NCBI GenBank assembly: GCA_949752795.1 | Contig: OX457074.1 | Location: 33,899,980 to 33,963,979, forward strand | From: Hyperoodon ampullatus | Lineage: Eukaryota > Chordata > Mammalia > Artiodactyla > Ziphiidae | Length of the DNA stretch: 64,000 bases | Reading direction: 5' to 3' | Shown here: positions 12,287-25,084 of the stretch, piece after piece | Position numbering within the stretch: position 1 is the stretch's first letter | How the letters are laid out: each line of letters opens with the position of its first letter | Made by a program: the position numbers and the translations under genes | Notes under the pieces: generated by a model | What the model saw: the letters and a program-made list of their open reading frames with translations, nothing else | Told to the model about the DNA's origin: nothing | Database searches by the model: none

Positions 12287-15200
12287 AGTATTACTACAAA
12301 GGAAGAAATCTGAATTTTGTAACACATTTCCAAAAAAAAAGATCAAAAGCTAACAAAGAATGTATTTATACTTACTTCATCAAAGCAATTAATTTAAAGA
12401 AAGAGAAAGGAAAAGAAAATTGATAAATTGTAAAACTGACCAAAGCAATACTCTCACACAGCACTGCCACAATGGTAATTAAACTGTTCATTGATTTCCT
12501 GGGATTCATTACATGGAATCATTTTGCAGCACCAGGATCTCATTAACAGTGAATGTAATATATTCTTTCATTCACGGCACTTGAAATTATATTTTATTTG
12601 GTAATCTCATATTGTCCCTTCACAAATAAACATAAAATCAATGTTGCCAATGAAGTATGACCCATCCAACAGAAGCCCGGAAGCGCTGTCCTGCAGGCCC
12701 AGGGGTGACTCTGGAGGTCCAAGGAAGAGGGATACCCCTACCCCGATGCACCCACTCCCACCTGCCCCTGGCTCGCGGGTGGAGGTCCAGCCCAGTCACA
12801 ATCACCGCCATGCAGAGACTCAGCAGCCACCTAGGGAGATGCGTGGTGACAAAGGCAGCCCTGACACCTAGCAAAGCTGCAGCTCTACCCACGACTCTTT
12901 TTGGAACCATCAGGCTGGACCTAAGACTGGTCAGGGCCACGTCCTCCCAGATGCCGTCGTTGACAAGGAGTGACCAGATGCAGTCTCTGGTCTGCCTGCC
13001 TCATCCAGGGAGAAGCTCTCTATAATTAAAAACAGGTTGTTATATTTTCAAACGGTCACAAGCAGGCACACCCTGGCTGGCCCAGAAGAAAGCAAGCCTC
13101 CCCGTGTGAGCTACCTGAGGACCACATGGCAAAGAAGCCCAGGCGGCCGCTAGGAGCAGAGTGGTCCAGGGACCTCAGACACAGAGATGCAAAGGTATGA
13201 GTTCTGCCAGCGGCCCCCGAGCCCCAGGGGAGAAGCACAGCCCCGGCCCACAGTGATTTCAGCCCAGGGGGGCCCTGAGTGGAGGATCCGGCCAGGCCAC
13301 ACTTGGACTTCCGACCTTTAGGAACTACGAAGTAAGAACCTCGTGCTGTTTTAACCTGCAAAGTTTGTGGTAACATGGTTTGCAGTAAGAGAAAACGTGT
13401 GATACTGCAACAAGGGTGGCATTTAAGGAAGACTAGACTTCAGGACACAGAGGACTGACCAGAGTGGAGGAAAGCTCGCTCAGGAACCATGGAAAGGCCA
13501 CTGCAGGGAACTGGCTGGGCAGGGAGAGGACCTGGCAAGGGTGGCAATGGTGCAAACACAGGTGGAGTGAGGGATCTTAAGGCAGTGACACGGGCCTTCA
13601 ATATGGAATAAGCCGAATGGGTACAGCAGAGGAGAGAAACGCAATTCAGTGACTCCAGGAATAATAAAGCCCTAAAAGGTCAGAGGGAACTTAGGGTCAA
13701 CTAGTCTCATCTCTGTCCTGATGGAGGAATGGACACTATCCCTGGATCTGGCGACAGGAAGCGGTTTCTCCCCGGACAACCCTGCACAGAAGGGCTTCAG
13801 CTGTGGGACGGATCTCTCTCTCTCTCCCCCAGACCAAGTCAGGATGACTCCCTCGAAACACCTCCCTCTGGATAGAACCCTTGTCTCTGGAGCAGCACCG
13901 AGTTAACCCCTCTTAGTACAACCTTCAATCATGCAAATGCCACTACCCACAGCCTCTGTCTCTCCAGGCGTACTGTGCACGGGACCAGCCATGCGGCGCC
14001 TCCATGCTCCTGTCCACACTGAGTGACACCTTTTAGAGAAACACTAGTTTCTAGAATAACAAAAGCACTCAGCACAGTGCCTGGCAAGTAATAAGGGCTT
14101 AATAAGCAGTGCTCTTGGTAATTATTAAAATGTGCTTCAAGATGATGTATTTTTCCAGCCACTATGCTTAGACTTAATATTTCAAAGCGGTGTCTTAAGG
14201 AACTCTGAGAAACAGCAAAACACTTCACAGAAGCTCCACGCGCCTCTGTCTTAGAACATCCAGGGGAGTGCCCGGAGTGCAGTCCTTAAGAAATGTGGAC
14301 TAACCATGATAGTGATAAAAACAAGACTTAACAATTGTGAAGCACTTTGCAATGCCAAAGTGCCTTTACATTTATTTTAAGTCCCGGAAACACTGCACTT
14401 CAAAGCAGTGTGTGGATACCTCAGGGTCATGGGAAGCAAACATGAGAACTTTCACTTATATTTGACTTCTCAACTCTCTCTTTTAAAACACACACTTTGT
14501 ATATCTTAAAATGAATATAATACATTGGTGTAAGAATACATGAATTTTACTTACAAGTAATTACATTTTTGTTATATATGACATATTTATATACAATAGC
14601 ATAAATATTTTATAAATATACACACGTGCACTTAAAACTTTTTTACTGATAAAGTACACGACTAACAAACTTTGCAGAAGCTTGCTCTAAAATGAACAGC
14701 AAGGCAAGCATTGGTAGGTATTACGTCTGATTTTATACACGGAGATCCAGGCGTCAACCAGTGGCAGTGAACTCAATCTACCATCTAACCCAGAGTCATA
14801 CGCTTTAGGCATAATATCTGGCTCTCTGCTTTATGGGATGTACTGTAGCAAGTACTCCAAAGACTCATTTTCAGAAGAAAATTCCACTAAAGGAAGGGAA
14901 GATACACACACGCACCACCCAGCAGATTACAAAACCACCACTAGGCCAGCAGGGCTCGCAGGACACCGCGTCCCTGTGCATAACCCACGATGCCCCTGCA
15001 GCACGGGTCTCAAGGGGGATGGCCACAAGTCCCAGAGGAGGGAGCCCCGCGCTGAGGGGACGCGCCCTGCACGTCCTGGGCACACGTGTAGCCAGGCTCC
15101 CCAGCTCCAGCTCACAGTGTGCTTTCCAGGGCAGCCAGGAACCACTGAAGGGGTTCGCCTTTTCCAATAAGCAATAGGTTTTCTCGGAGCAGCAGCTTTA

Positions 15201-16954
15201 TCAGGAATGATTTTTTTCTTTTTTTTTTTTTTTGGTAAAGGCTCAATGCTCTGAGAACTGTTGGTCTCTGAGCATAAGCATAATGGAGGCGCTTTCTTTT
15301 CTGAGATCGTCAGTTAGAAATAACTCTAATGATTATATTAAAACACTGGTCATCTACATCCTGCTTCATCTCTGTCTTTCAAGGCCTCGCTATTTTTCAG
15401 CCCTGGCCCCAAAAGAATTAAGTGAAAAACAAAACTCCAATAAGTCAATTTGGATAGTTATCAACTCTGATAAAAGATCTGCTCAAAAGATTGAAACCAC
15501 TGGCTAAATGAGAGTTTGAGATTCTCTATAGATTTCAAATTATCCTTGTGATCTATTACATCTCATTATCCTTGATAGCAGATACTATGCAATATTATAA
15601 CCCAAATCCTACAAGCCTGTGATGAATCTCTTGAAAGCTCTTTTATGTACAAAGCTGCGCAAGAACAGGCAGTTAATGAATTTGTATGTGGTTTTGTTCA
15701 CCAGTGGCTCCAAGCAATGGAATGTTTTTGTTAGCAGATCTCAAAAGTTCAAAATTATACAACTTAATTAAGAGGCAAGAATTAAGTTTTTTTCTGATTT
15801 TCAAATGAGCATGTATTTTTATTTGGTAGTTAGTTGTACTTAATGATTTCTTCCTCTCTCTTCATTTCTGTTAACACCATAAGCTTCAAATGGTTCAGTT
15901 TCTAATTTAAGTGAGTTTTTTAGCCTTCACAGCTTGGCCATGTTCTGTGAACGCCCTGACGGTTATCTTACCCACACATGTACGGAGGAAGGTGGCAATT
16001 TTTATGCTTATTGTTGTGTTCAGATGAAAAGTCAATTGATGAGAGACAGGGTACTTTTTTCTCAGCAACATTAAAGCCTGTCAATCAGGGGGTAACTGAT
16101 TACAAACCATAACCACTTCTGGTTAAAAGATAAAGACTTTTTAGTGGAGATTTTTAATAACACAGCTGCAAAACTAAGAACTTGCCGGGCGTTCCAGTTT
16201 TCCCCTTTCTTTTTTTCATACTCAGTGACCAGAGCTGGTCTTAAAAATCCTAAAATCAAATAACTTCAAATTTACTGAGCAACACTGTTACCAAAATGAA
16301 ACATTTAAGTACAGTCCCCAGGAAGCGTTGGGTTTGCACTCAAACAGCATTCAGAAAAGGAAGATGAAATTGCTATCAGGTCGGTGTAAATAAACACATA
16401 AATAAAAGCTGTTTATATCCAAGTTAATTATGCAACACCGAGCGAGACCTAAGAGTGTTCTTTCAATCACAGTTTTTCCTTGAACCATCAAAGATTTTCT
16501 ACTTTGTCGTCCTATTTTTAGTTTTCCTTTTCAATAAAGAAATTTTTCTTTTCAATATACTTAATAACCAATACTCTGTAACCAACCTTTGTAACTAACT
16601 AAAAAACGTTTCCATAAAACTGATGCTTACCAAGCTTTTAAGAAGTAAAAACGTTTCTTTTGAAAAATGAGTTTGGCAAAAAGACACTGTTAGTTGAGCG
16701 CTTTTCATTAAAATAATGAAGATTTTTCTCAGTTTCGTATCAATGACAACACGTGAAGGTGACACTATACAAAGCAGACAGAGGAAATCTAGTGGCCCCA
16801 GGTCATCTAGTTCAAGTACAATACTTTTCAGTCACCACTAAACATTTCAACTATTATATAACAGTAAAATAATTATTTGTAATTAAAAGGCTAAGCTGTT
16901 CCAAATTCTACAAACGGTGGCAACAGAGTTCATTACAGTTTTCTTTTTTTCCCA

Positions 16955-17180
16955 TCGAGCTTCTGTTTTTTGAGCACCTATCATGGGCAGGGCAGGAGCG
17001 AGGCCCTGGCAATGCAACAAGCCAGGAAGATGGATGTGGTCCCAGGCCTCCTGGTGCCCACAGGCTGGTGAAGATTCAGACAAGCCAACAGGCATGACCA
17101 CAGAGCGTGGGAGCATGTCAGAGGGGTGCAGTCGCAGAGGAACGCTGTGAGGGGTGTGAAGGGCTCCCGGCCGAGTGCCC
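16955..17180 (-). mobile_element. L2 LINE fragment, antisense
   Basis: GAGCACCTATCATGGGCAGG and the following amplification-like vocabulary resemble a reversed L2 3' end. Strongly diverged. Confidence 0.4.
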
Positions 17181-18169
17181 ACTCACACTGAGGTCAGAGG
17201 TGTGACCGAAGGCTGAGGAGGAGCTGGCCTGCGAACGGGGAAGCAGGGAGACGTGACCGCGAGAGGCAGGGCGACAGCAAGGACAAGGCCGCAGGGTGAG
17301 GGAGCGCCAGACAGACCTACCCTCCTGAGGCATCTACGTGGCCCACTCCTACCAGAAACCAAATGAAATGATGGAATAAAAATGAAAACTGGAGAAAAAC
17401 CTACATCAGCAATAAATTAGGTAAAGAGAGGATACTAAAACCCTCAAGAAATGTTTGTTAAATACAGTGCAGATGAGATGAAATTGAAGACAGTTGCTGA
17501 GAGCTGACTTATTACTTTCACTATTTGAATAGCAGAAAATTAGACTACCTTAATACCAAGTGGGAAGAAAATGGATAAATATGGGAAATAAAGGCTATCT
17601 GACGGGACCCTGTCTTCCTGGCTGGTGTGGAGGGTGAGTGGCCAGAAGCAGAGGCCAGGGTGGACCACGGCGACACGGACCCACTTCATGCAACAGCAGG
17701 ACTGTCTGGAGGCAGCTGCATCACAGCTGGAGGGAGAGAAGAGCAGTCACACCAGAAAGCAGGGCCTGGCCCAGACGTACTCCTCACCAAGCCGAGGCAG
17801 AGATGAATCTGAGGATTTTAACCCAAAGAGCAAGCCCCGCACCAACACTGCCCCTGCACAGCGGGTATGCCCGGCAGGCAGGGGCACTGGGGCAAAAGCT
17901 GGGCACAGACACATTGTGTGCTGAGCATGGAAGCGGATGGCACGAGAAACCAGACTTGGGAAAAAGTAGGATGCTGGCTCTGTGGTTTCAAAAACACGTT
18001 GGAAAAACCTTTTCAGAGAAAAAGTTCCCTTGCTGGTTGCCTCTGTGTCTCCTTTGGGCCACAGGAATGTTTTACCAGTAATGGAAACCGAGAGCTGCTA
18101 TCCTCAAGCTTAAAACGCAAGAGAAGTCCAACAATACCATGTCAAACTGGGTGGTATGTTATCATGTGC

Positions 18170-18480
18170 TTTTGTATCTTAAGACAACACTACTTATTAA
18201 AAGAGAAGGTCATCAAAAACAGGGTAAGCACAGGGACACAAAAAGATATGCACAGAATTAGAATTTTTAAAAAAGTACAGAAAGCATTTACATTATGATC
18301 TTACTTTTGTTTAAAAAGCAAAAATATCTGAATGGCATGTATAGAAAAACATTCTAGAATACACCAAAATCATCAAAATGGTTATCATTTTGAGAGGGTA
18401 GACTTATAAGGAGATTCCATTCGTCTCATTTTTGCTTATCTATATTTTCTATTTGTTCTAAAAGTAAACACTAATAAAAA
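18170..18480 (+). mobile_element. old L1/HAL1-type 3' fragment
   Basis: AAAAACATTCTAGAATACAC followed by a GGTTATCATTTTGAGAGGG-like end and T-rich sequence, typical of old LINE 3' ends. Confidence 0.5.
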
Positions 18481-19867
18481 TACTGCTTTAACATTTAACA
18501 AGCATATAAATATTAAGGTATTTATTTCAAAATATACATTAAAATTAAAAAAATTAAAATTCTACTCAACTAATATTTTTATGAAAATGAGAAAAATCCT
18601 TTATGCAGTATCTGAGAGCTGATGATTACAGTACGTTGACTTAAAAACTACAAGCAATCTAAAATAAAATTGCATCCTCGATTCTTGGGGGTTTTTTTTT
18701 CCCTTTTAATAAAAAGCAGCATTCTAGGTTCTAGGGGAAAAAAAATCTATACACTGACAGACTGTAGTTTATATCAGTTCCATGGACAGCCTAATCTATT
18801 GGTTCCAATAAACAATCTATTTTAGTGTTCTGGTCTCAGAAAATGTGTCGTAGCTTTTCAGCACAGACATTATTCAGGAAAAAATTTCTGCTTTTTATTG
18901 ACACATATTAAGTATAAACTCAGCTGAGTCACCAAAGCTTCTTATGATCCTAATCCAAATAAAATTTCTTCACCCCAGTGTGGTCCTTGCAACAAACTCC
19001 AAAAACATATTGTAAATAGCTCAGCTGGCAAGAGAAACTCAAGGGAGACATATCATTACTTCTTTATAAACTCAGTCTTACTTCCTTTCACAGAAAAAAA
19101 ATATCTTAAATGGCATTATCTCCTGCAAACTTTGGCCCAGATCCTGGCATAAATGCCAAAGCATCATCCCACTGCCACCCTCCTATCCTACAAAGGAAAT
19201 GTAAAGACGTCACTGTGTGGCTCTTCACTTAGTCTACAGTTAGTTATCCTCAGCGTATTACAGCTATAAACAGAAGGAGGCAAAGAAAGGAAGACGAGTT
19301 CTCTAAAAGTGATCATTGACTCCCAGGTATTTCTGTCTCAGCTATCATTAGCTATAAACGAATTGCCCAAGATGTTAAGAGTCCAAAAGAAATCAATTTA
19401 TAGATACCAGGGATTTTCTTTAAAAAAAAAATCCTGCTGACTCCAAGACATGTGTGAATTCAAGTAATAAAATAAACAGGGAGGTAAGAGGTCAAATAAG
19501 AGGGTCGGGGTCACCCAAAGGGTGCTGCCTCTTTAAATGGAATAAGCAGAAGGAAATGACTTTAATTCAATTAGCTCATCCAGAAGCCTGGGGCATGGAA
19601 TATATAAAATGCTCCGAGGAGAAATTTACTGCCCAGGGCTTTTCCATCTGTGGCTGCAGGGGAGGCTGCTGCTCTCTGCTCCCTCCCTGTACCTCGCCTG
19701 TGCACATCTCTCCTGTGTGGTCCAGAGCCCCCAGCTGGCTGCTCCCGTGCCAGTGGTGGCAAGGGCTGCTCTGGCTCACGGAAAGGAAGGGGCGAGCTCT
19801 CCCACATCCTCCAGGCCACTGGGGCTGGCCCTGGCCCTCTGCCTGTGCAACCCTTCCTTCACTTTCT

Positions 19868-19995
19868 CGAAGGGTGGTCCAGGACCACCTGCATCACATC
19901 ATCTGCAGGCGTGCCAAAATGCAGAGCTTTGGGTCCGGTCCCAGGCCTCTGGGAGTTGATCTCAGGGGACAGCAGAAGCCCCATTTGAACACACG
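19868..19995. mobile_element. possible MER5A-like remnant
   Basis: GAAGGGTGGTCCAGGACCAC, GCATCACATCATCTGCAGG and GTCCGGTCCCAGGCCTCTG resemble the hAT-Charlie element MER5A, which is frequent in mammals. GC content and divergence make this tentative. Confidence 0.4.
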
Positions 19996-20469
19996 TGCCA
20001 CGTATGCTCCTTAGCAAACTGACACCTGGGGACCGGTAAGTCGACAAGCAAGATAAATAGAGCACAACATGTACCATTAAAGAAGGGATTTAGTCATTGC
20101 TTTAGATTTCAGACACCATGTTTTAAATACCAAACCCTGCATCTGGAATGCCTATTCAGATATACAGCAGTATAAGGTACAGAAAAGGAAAACCAATACA
20201 TCTGGTATGAAGGGAAGGAAAATGTGCCCCCAGCACCCCCAAATGATCCTAAACCAGTTATCATCCTTTCCTATCTGTCCCTAAAGAAATAAGCATTATG
20301 AAAACAAACTTTGAGATGTTATTTTAAATTAATTATTTAAAGTACCTTGTTTGAGACTCTAAGAAGAAACATTGATAATTAGTTCCTGACTTTGCAGTCT
20401 GTCAACGCTGGCTTCCTGAGTGCCAAATAAAATAACTTCATAGCCAGGCGTCTTAGGAGACCTCTACCA

Positions 20470-20880
20470 TTTAAGTGTTGATCACTTCCTTTATGGACTG
20501 GCTTTCTTTTGGCTTCCGTGACAAAGCCATTTCCTCTTTCCCTTCCTCTGACCATTTATTTCCTTGAAGACTCCATTATACACTCTGTCCAATCCGTAAA
20601 AGGGGACATGCCCCAAAGTCCTGTCCTTGGCCTTCTGCTCTGGTCACTCTACACTTGACCTCTGGTAACCCTGCTCACCACCACGGCTTCACAGTCAACC
20701 CTACACTGAAGACCGCTTGCTCTTCTGGCCCAGTGGTCTAGCTGAGCTCCTGTCCTTCACAGCCAGTGCCCGCTGGACCTCTCCACCTGGATATGCCAGC
20801 AGCAACTCGAATTCTGTGTGTCCGAAACTGTTCTCCCCCAAACCTGGTTCTCCCTTCATTGTTCACATTCTTAAGTCTCA
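20470..20880 (+). mobile_element. L2 LINE ORF 3' region
   Basis: GTTGATCACTTCCTTTATG, GGCTTCCGTGACAAAGCC, CCCAAAGTCCTGTCCTTGG and TCTCCACCTGGATATGCCAG follow in the order of the L2 reverse-transcriptase C-terminal region. The frame is broken. Confidence 0.75.
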
Positions 20881-21049
20881 ACACAACCATTCATCCAGTC
20901 TTCCACAGCAGAAGGCCCCAAGTTGCCCTAGAGCAGGGGCAGCAAACTCAAGTGCCTGCAGGGGCACCCAGGTGACGAAGTTATTTTTTTAGTTTAAGGA
21001 ACAAGTGTATAGGTCTTAACATGGTCTCTTCTACACAGTTTGCAGATGT

Positions 21050-21210
21050 CACCCCATTTAAAACTCAGTATTGACCTAGGAAGTAGGTATCATTATTATC
21101 CCTACTTTACAGATGGGTAAACTGAGGCACAGAGATGTATGGAACTTGCTCAAGGTCACTCAACCAGTGAGAGTGAGGATGTGAGGGCAGGGACTCCAGC
21201 CCAGAGGTCA
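21050..21210 (+). mobile_element. MIR SINE remnant
   Basis: Contains the MIR core TTTACAGATGGGTAAACTGA, GGCACAGAGATG and CTCAAGGTCACTCAACCAG. Confidence 0.8.
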
Positions 21211-21521
21211 CTACTGTATGTTCTCTCTCAGAACTGGGCTAGGTGGAGGACAGCAAGGAGCACAGTGCCCAGGACCGGGGAAGGCTTGCTACAGCTAACA
21301 GCAGTCAAGACTCCTTGCAAGTCCGTGTCCTAAACCTTCTACCTTATGGCCCCCAGCACTCCACCACGTCTACCTGAGGTTCTGTTCATTCCACTTCCTT
21401 AATATTTCTCTCTCTCTCCGCCCCCTTTTCTCCTTAACTCAGCCCCAAGTCATTTCGCAGTTGACCACCACTGATGTGTTTGTCACCATCCTTGCCTCTC
21501 ACTAGTCCATGCTCTATAGCT

Positions 21522-21690
21522 GGGGTCAGCAAACTTTTTCTCTAAAGGGCCAGACAGGAAATATTCCAGGCTTTCCAGGACATAAGTTTTCTGTGGCAAT
21601 GACTCAGTTCTGCTGAGGTAGCATGACACCAGCACAGAACCAACAGCTGTGGCTGTGTTCCAATAAAACTTTATTTACAAAATCAGACAA
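21522..21690. mobile_element. MER20-like hAT transposon remnant
   Basis: GGGGTCAGCAAACTTTTTC, AAGGGCCAGACAGGAAATAT and GTTCCAATAAAACTTTATTT are the hallmark phrases of MER20. It lies in COX10 intron 3. Copies of this family act as regulatory sites elsewhere, but nothing shows that here. Confidence 0.75.
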
Positions 21691-22226
21691 GCTTTGCTCA
21701 ACAGTGTAGTCATTAGCTTTCTTCGCAGAGAAACACTCTACATTCCCGCACATGTGGGACAATCCCAGAGGCCCTACAAGAAGCAAAGCACAGCAGTGAG
21801 CTGGGAGTCCCAGTGCCCGTGGGTTCACTGCCCATCAAACCCAGCAGTGCAGTCCTTTTTGTTTCCAGAACTGAAACAGAACACATTATCTTACTGCATT
21901 GTTACAGGGCAGTAGGTGTGAACACACAAAAGACAAGGAAATAAGCAGGATAAATATTCTGTGTTAACTGCAAATAAAAGAGAGACTATTTTTAGTACAA
22001 TATGTTTAGGGTAATACTATTTACTATTCTGCGTAAACAGAATTCCAAAAATTTGATTTCAAATCCCAATTAAGTTGAAGAGAGGAAAAATACTAAGAGG
22101 GGACCTGTAGTTTCAAAATCATTCCTTTTGGGGCAATAACAAAATTAGCATTTTGTTTAACCAAAAAAAAAAAAACAAAAAAACACTCTCAAGTAAGAAT
22201 CTGACTAGACTGGAAAAACAAAGTAC

Positions 22227-22548
22227 CTGTGAGTTTGATCTTGGACAGCCGAGCCAAAATTCCTGGCAAATCATCCACACGCAGCTTCATCTCTTTCCAC
22301 TGCTTTTCTTCTTTTGTCTCTGTTCCCACAGCTATAGAGCCTTCAATTACTGGGGTGGGTTCTAGTTCTATCAATTCTTTTTCATTTGGCTTTCTGGACA
22401 GAGACAGGCTTGGGGGTGAAAGAGGTCTCATCTCGTAAATTTCGGCTTTGGCCTCATCCAAAGATGCTTTTTCAAGGAAAGGAGATGCCACTGGTTCCGG
22501 CTTTGGTTTTATTTGCTGGCTGAAGCTTCTGTTCAGTTGTGTGACATA
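22227..22548 (-). CDS. COX10: COX10 coding exon 3 (matrix-side N-terminal domain)
   Basis: The acceptor (ttattcag) precedes TATGTC, read as YVTQLNRS. The exon continues with the hallmark COX10 strings [32 protein letters not shown] and [10 protein letters not shown], and ends [14 protein letters not shown] plus one base of an Ala codon at donor ACAG|gtacttt. It covers residues 60-166 and the first base of codon 167. The region is hydrophilic, rich in Pro, Glu and Lys, and leads into the amphipathic segment just before the first membrane helix. The ARLSKIKLT end corresponds to the conserved start of the prenyltransferase domain in this family. The open frame extends upstream into intron 2 to an in-frame ATG at 22626-22624 (see findings); the splice acceptor and conservation support 22548 as the exon boundary. 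Confidence 0.96.
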
Positions 22549-24277
22549 CTGAATAAAAAAGGTACACGTTACTAGGAAACCAAGGCCCAAAATGCTCTTA
22601 AATGGTTGTTCAGTAGCTCCTTCCATCAGTCCAACTTGTAAAATACCTAAAAGATTTTCCTATACCTTTAAAAATACTCACTGAAGTAACTCGTGTTAGA
22701 GGGTATTACATGGGAATCACTCTACTAAGAAATATGGAGAATACAATTAACTGGTTTTTCAAATTCTGCGGCTTAGAAAATCCTAGGAATTTTCAGTCCC
22801 TTGAAAGAAAGATAAATTTATTTCATATTCATCTCCCCCAGAATTTCCCTCCATGTAGTACCAGAAACTGGAGGTTTCATATTCCAAATACAAAGAAAAA
22901 GTTTTCTATAATCAAGAGCCAAGGCAACCTGCTGACTTTCCATGTTTCCAGGTGAACAGTGCAGGCGGACATACTCAGTGGGGGACACAACCCAGGGCTC
23001 AGTGACCTTAGAGCAGTGGGTGTGGGGAAAGAATTGGATTTCAGAGTCAGATAATCTCTATTACTTACTAGCAAAAAGGAGTAACTATGACTAATATCCT
23101 TGAGGCACTTTACAGTTTTATGTAACATATATCTTTAGAGTTTATCGAATACATATCTCATCCAATGTTCTCAAAAGTTGTTAAAAAAGATGGATCATTA
23201 TTATCTCTCGCTTTAGTTTTCAGATGAGGAAACCAAGGCTCGGAAATAAACTGACAGAGACAAGAATCAACAACTAGTTACTTATAGATGCTCCTGGGAC
23301 TTGGAGCAACCTATCCTGATAACCAGTTAAGCAATTTTTCATTACATCACAAAGACCTGAAATTACATATACTCATCTTAGAAAGGAGTTACAAACTCAT
23401 GAATGAATTCAGAGTTCTGTTTACGTAAAAAAAGGCACTAAACATATTTGAGTTTCTGTTCTAAACATCCATTATCCTCGATCCCCAACTTTAAGTCTGA
23501 ACATTTCTGGAAATTAAAATCTCTCACCAAAACAATGAGTTTCATTAAGATTTTAAAAGTTAAAGTGGGCATTTTAAGTTAAAAAAAAAAAAGGTGAGAG
23601 AAATGTCAAATAGGACTTCAGAGTATGAATTTGCTTTTCTTTCCTGCTTGCACTGAAATCATGAGTTTTTAGCTGTCGTTTCTTCATCCTATGATCCTTT
23701 GCCATTTGAGAAAGTGGCAAATATAAGTTACCACACTGCCGATACCACGAAGTCGACCTGGACAAAAGCCTACAAGAGGACTGAGCTATATTACCAACGC
23801 CCACTGTAAAATGCCCAGCAAATCACAAACTCAATTTGTTTGAATCTGCCCAGAAGGGCATGTGTTTAAAAGACTTTTGAATACACTGCTGATGTTAGAA
23901 AACAGGAAGGTCACATGGTTAAAGCAATTATTTCTGTATTACTGATGTATTCACAGAACTTTAAAGAATTTAAAAAGATGCATCATAACAGTTCAGCTTT
24001 TCCCAATTGTGGCCTAGTCAAAACATGCCAGCAGTTTTCAATCTTTTCCCAAACTTAATCAATAAGTTCAAGATCATACTTTAAAACTCAGACACCAGAA
24101 TTATTCTGGTTTCAGTTAAGCATAAACAGAACAAGGGATTAAAGTTGTGGATAAACTTCAGACCACATGAAATAAAAGTCCTTTTCAAAGAGACTTCTTA
24201 AAACTCTTCTTACAGTCCCCTCATAGAGGGAAAGTAAAGGCAGGGAGCACAAAGTGAGGATGGTCTTCTGAACGTAC
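22549..24277 (-). other. COX10: COX10 intron 2
   Basis: About 1.7 kb between exons 3 and 2, bounded by donor gtacgtt (24277 side) and acceptor ttattcag (22549 side). The only recognisable element is an MIR core near 23190-23290. The last 78 nt before exon 3 are open in the exon's frame and contain an ATG. Confidence 0.85.
23190..23290 (+). mobile_element. MIR SINE core remnant
   Basis: ATTATTATCTCTCGC followed by CAGATGAGGAAACCAAGGC is the MIR core. Confidence 0.7.
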
Positions 24278-24411
24278 CATGTGCCTGAGGAAGTTAAAGT
24301 GCTGAAATGTAACCCACTGTTGATTGACGTTCCTGAGAAGATGCAGGAACCTACGAGGTGACTCCTGCAAGGCTCTCCTTTCTAGATACCAGAAACATCC
24401 TCCTACCCAGC
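24278..24411 (-). CDS. COX10: COX10 coding exon 2 (transit/presequence region)
   Basis: A pyrimidine-rich acceptor (ctctattacag) precedes GC, which completes the Gly codon from exon 1. The frame then reads [20 protein letters not shown] and continues through a [12 protein letters not shown] segment to an HFNFLRHM end, followed by the donor ATG|gtacgtt. This matches the mammalian COX10 segment containing [16 protein letters not shown] and QHFSFLKRM. It covers residues 15-59 of the protein, is positively charged and aromatic-rich, and belongs to the poorly conserved N-terminal region before the UbiA domain. Compared with the human protein as I remember it, several residues differ (for example a Trp after the first Gly, and ALQES for TIQDS). 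The open frame is too short and interrupted to be obvious by length alone; similarity and splice phase identify it. Confidence 0.93.
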
Positions 24412-24714
24412 CTGTAATAGAGAGGAAGGGGGAAAAATGTTAAAATCGTTAATACTTCTCACCAAGTGATGACTGGACCTACCCAGAAGCAGAGCCCGCA
24501 CCACAGTAAGCAACACATGAGTGATGGGTCAGAACTCTGAAATGACCTGATACAGACCTGTGAATGAACGGTACTGAACAGCCCTGCTCACTGTTTAAGT
24601 GAGTGTAATTCTCCAGCAGGGCTAGGGAATTTTTTCATCTCAGGATCATTAGGCTTTTATTATATCAAATGCTGAAATGACCAAACCATAGATCTTTTTA
24701 AGAATAAAATATAA

Positions 24715-25084
24715 GGCTTCCCTGGTGGCTCAGTGGTTAAGAATCTACCTGCCAATGCAGGGGACACGGGTTCGATCCCTGGTTCGGGAAGATCCCACAT
24801 GCCGCGGAGCAACTAAGCCCATGTGCTACAACTACTGAGCCAGCGCTCCAGGGCCTGCGAGCCACAACTCCTGAGCTCACGAGCCACAACTCCCGAAGCC
24901 TGGGTGCCTAGAGCCTGTGCTCTGCAACAAGAGAAGCCACCACAATGAGAAGCCCGCACACCGCAACGAAGAGTAGCTCCCACTCGCCACAACTGGAGAA
25001 AGCCCACGCACAGCAACGAAGACCCAATGCAGCAAAAAATAAATTAATTAAATAAATTAATTAAAAATTTTTTTTAATTAAAAA
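24715..25084 (+). mobile_element. CHR-type SINE, long subtype, with AT-rich tail
   Basis: A long-subtype copy with B box GGTTCGATCCC. The tail is an extended AATTAATTAAAT/TTTTAATT tract. The duplication aagaataaaatataa is exact at 24700-24714 and 25085-25099. Confidence 0.94.

Larger units (their letters stand above)
10152..22226 (-). other. COX10: COX10 intron 3
   Basis: About 12.1 kb between exons 4 and 3. It holds SINE 10304-10513, L2 10630-10960, SINE 11379-11693, a short tandem duplication 12238-12286, a GC-rich unassigned patch 12640-13300, an L2-like antisense piece 16955-17180, a LINE 3' fragment 18170-18480, a GC-rich patch 19600-20000 whose end resembles MER5A, L2 20470-20880, MIR 21050-21200 and MER20-like 21522-21690. 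The stretches 13600-16900, 17300-18100 and 18500-19450 show nothing recognisable beyond a 14050-14100 MIR 3' fragment and T-rich runs at 15211-15233. Confidence 0.8.

Noticed and set aside
12638..13376. Overlapping 76-122-codon frames on both strands
   Set aside because: Frames overlap in every direction, show no known domain and lie in a locally GC-rich part of COX10 intron 3.
19454..20014. 186-codon open frame on the plus strand, with two more open frames over the same bases
   Set aside because: All three plus frames and a minus frame are open over a GC-rich patch, with no family similarity, low-complexity Trp/Cys/Pro content, and a MER5A-like end. This looks like a composition effect.
24715..25084. 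tRNA gene at the SINE A and B boxes
   Set aside because: The tRNA-like head of each SINE lacks a complete cloverleaf and is followed by SINE body and A tail, so it is a retroposon, not a working tRNA gene.
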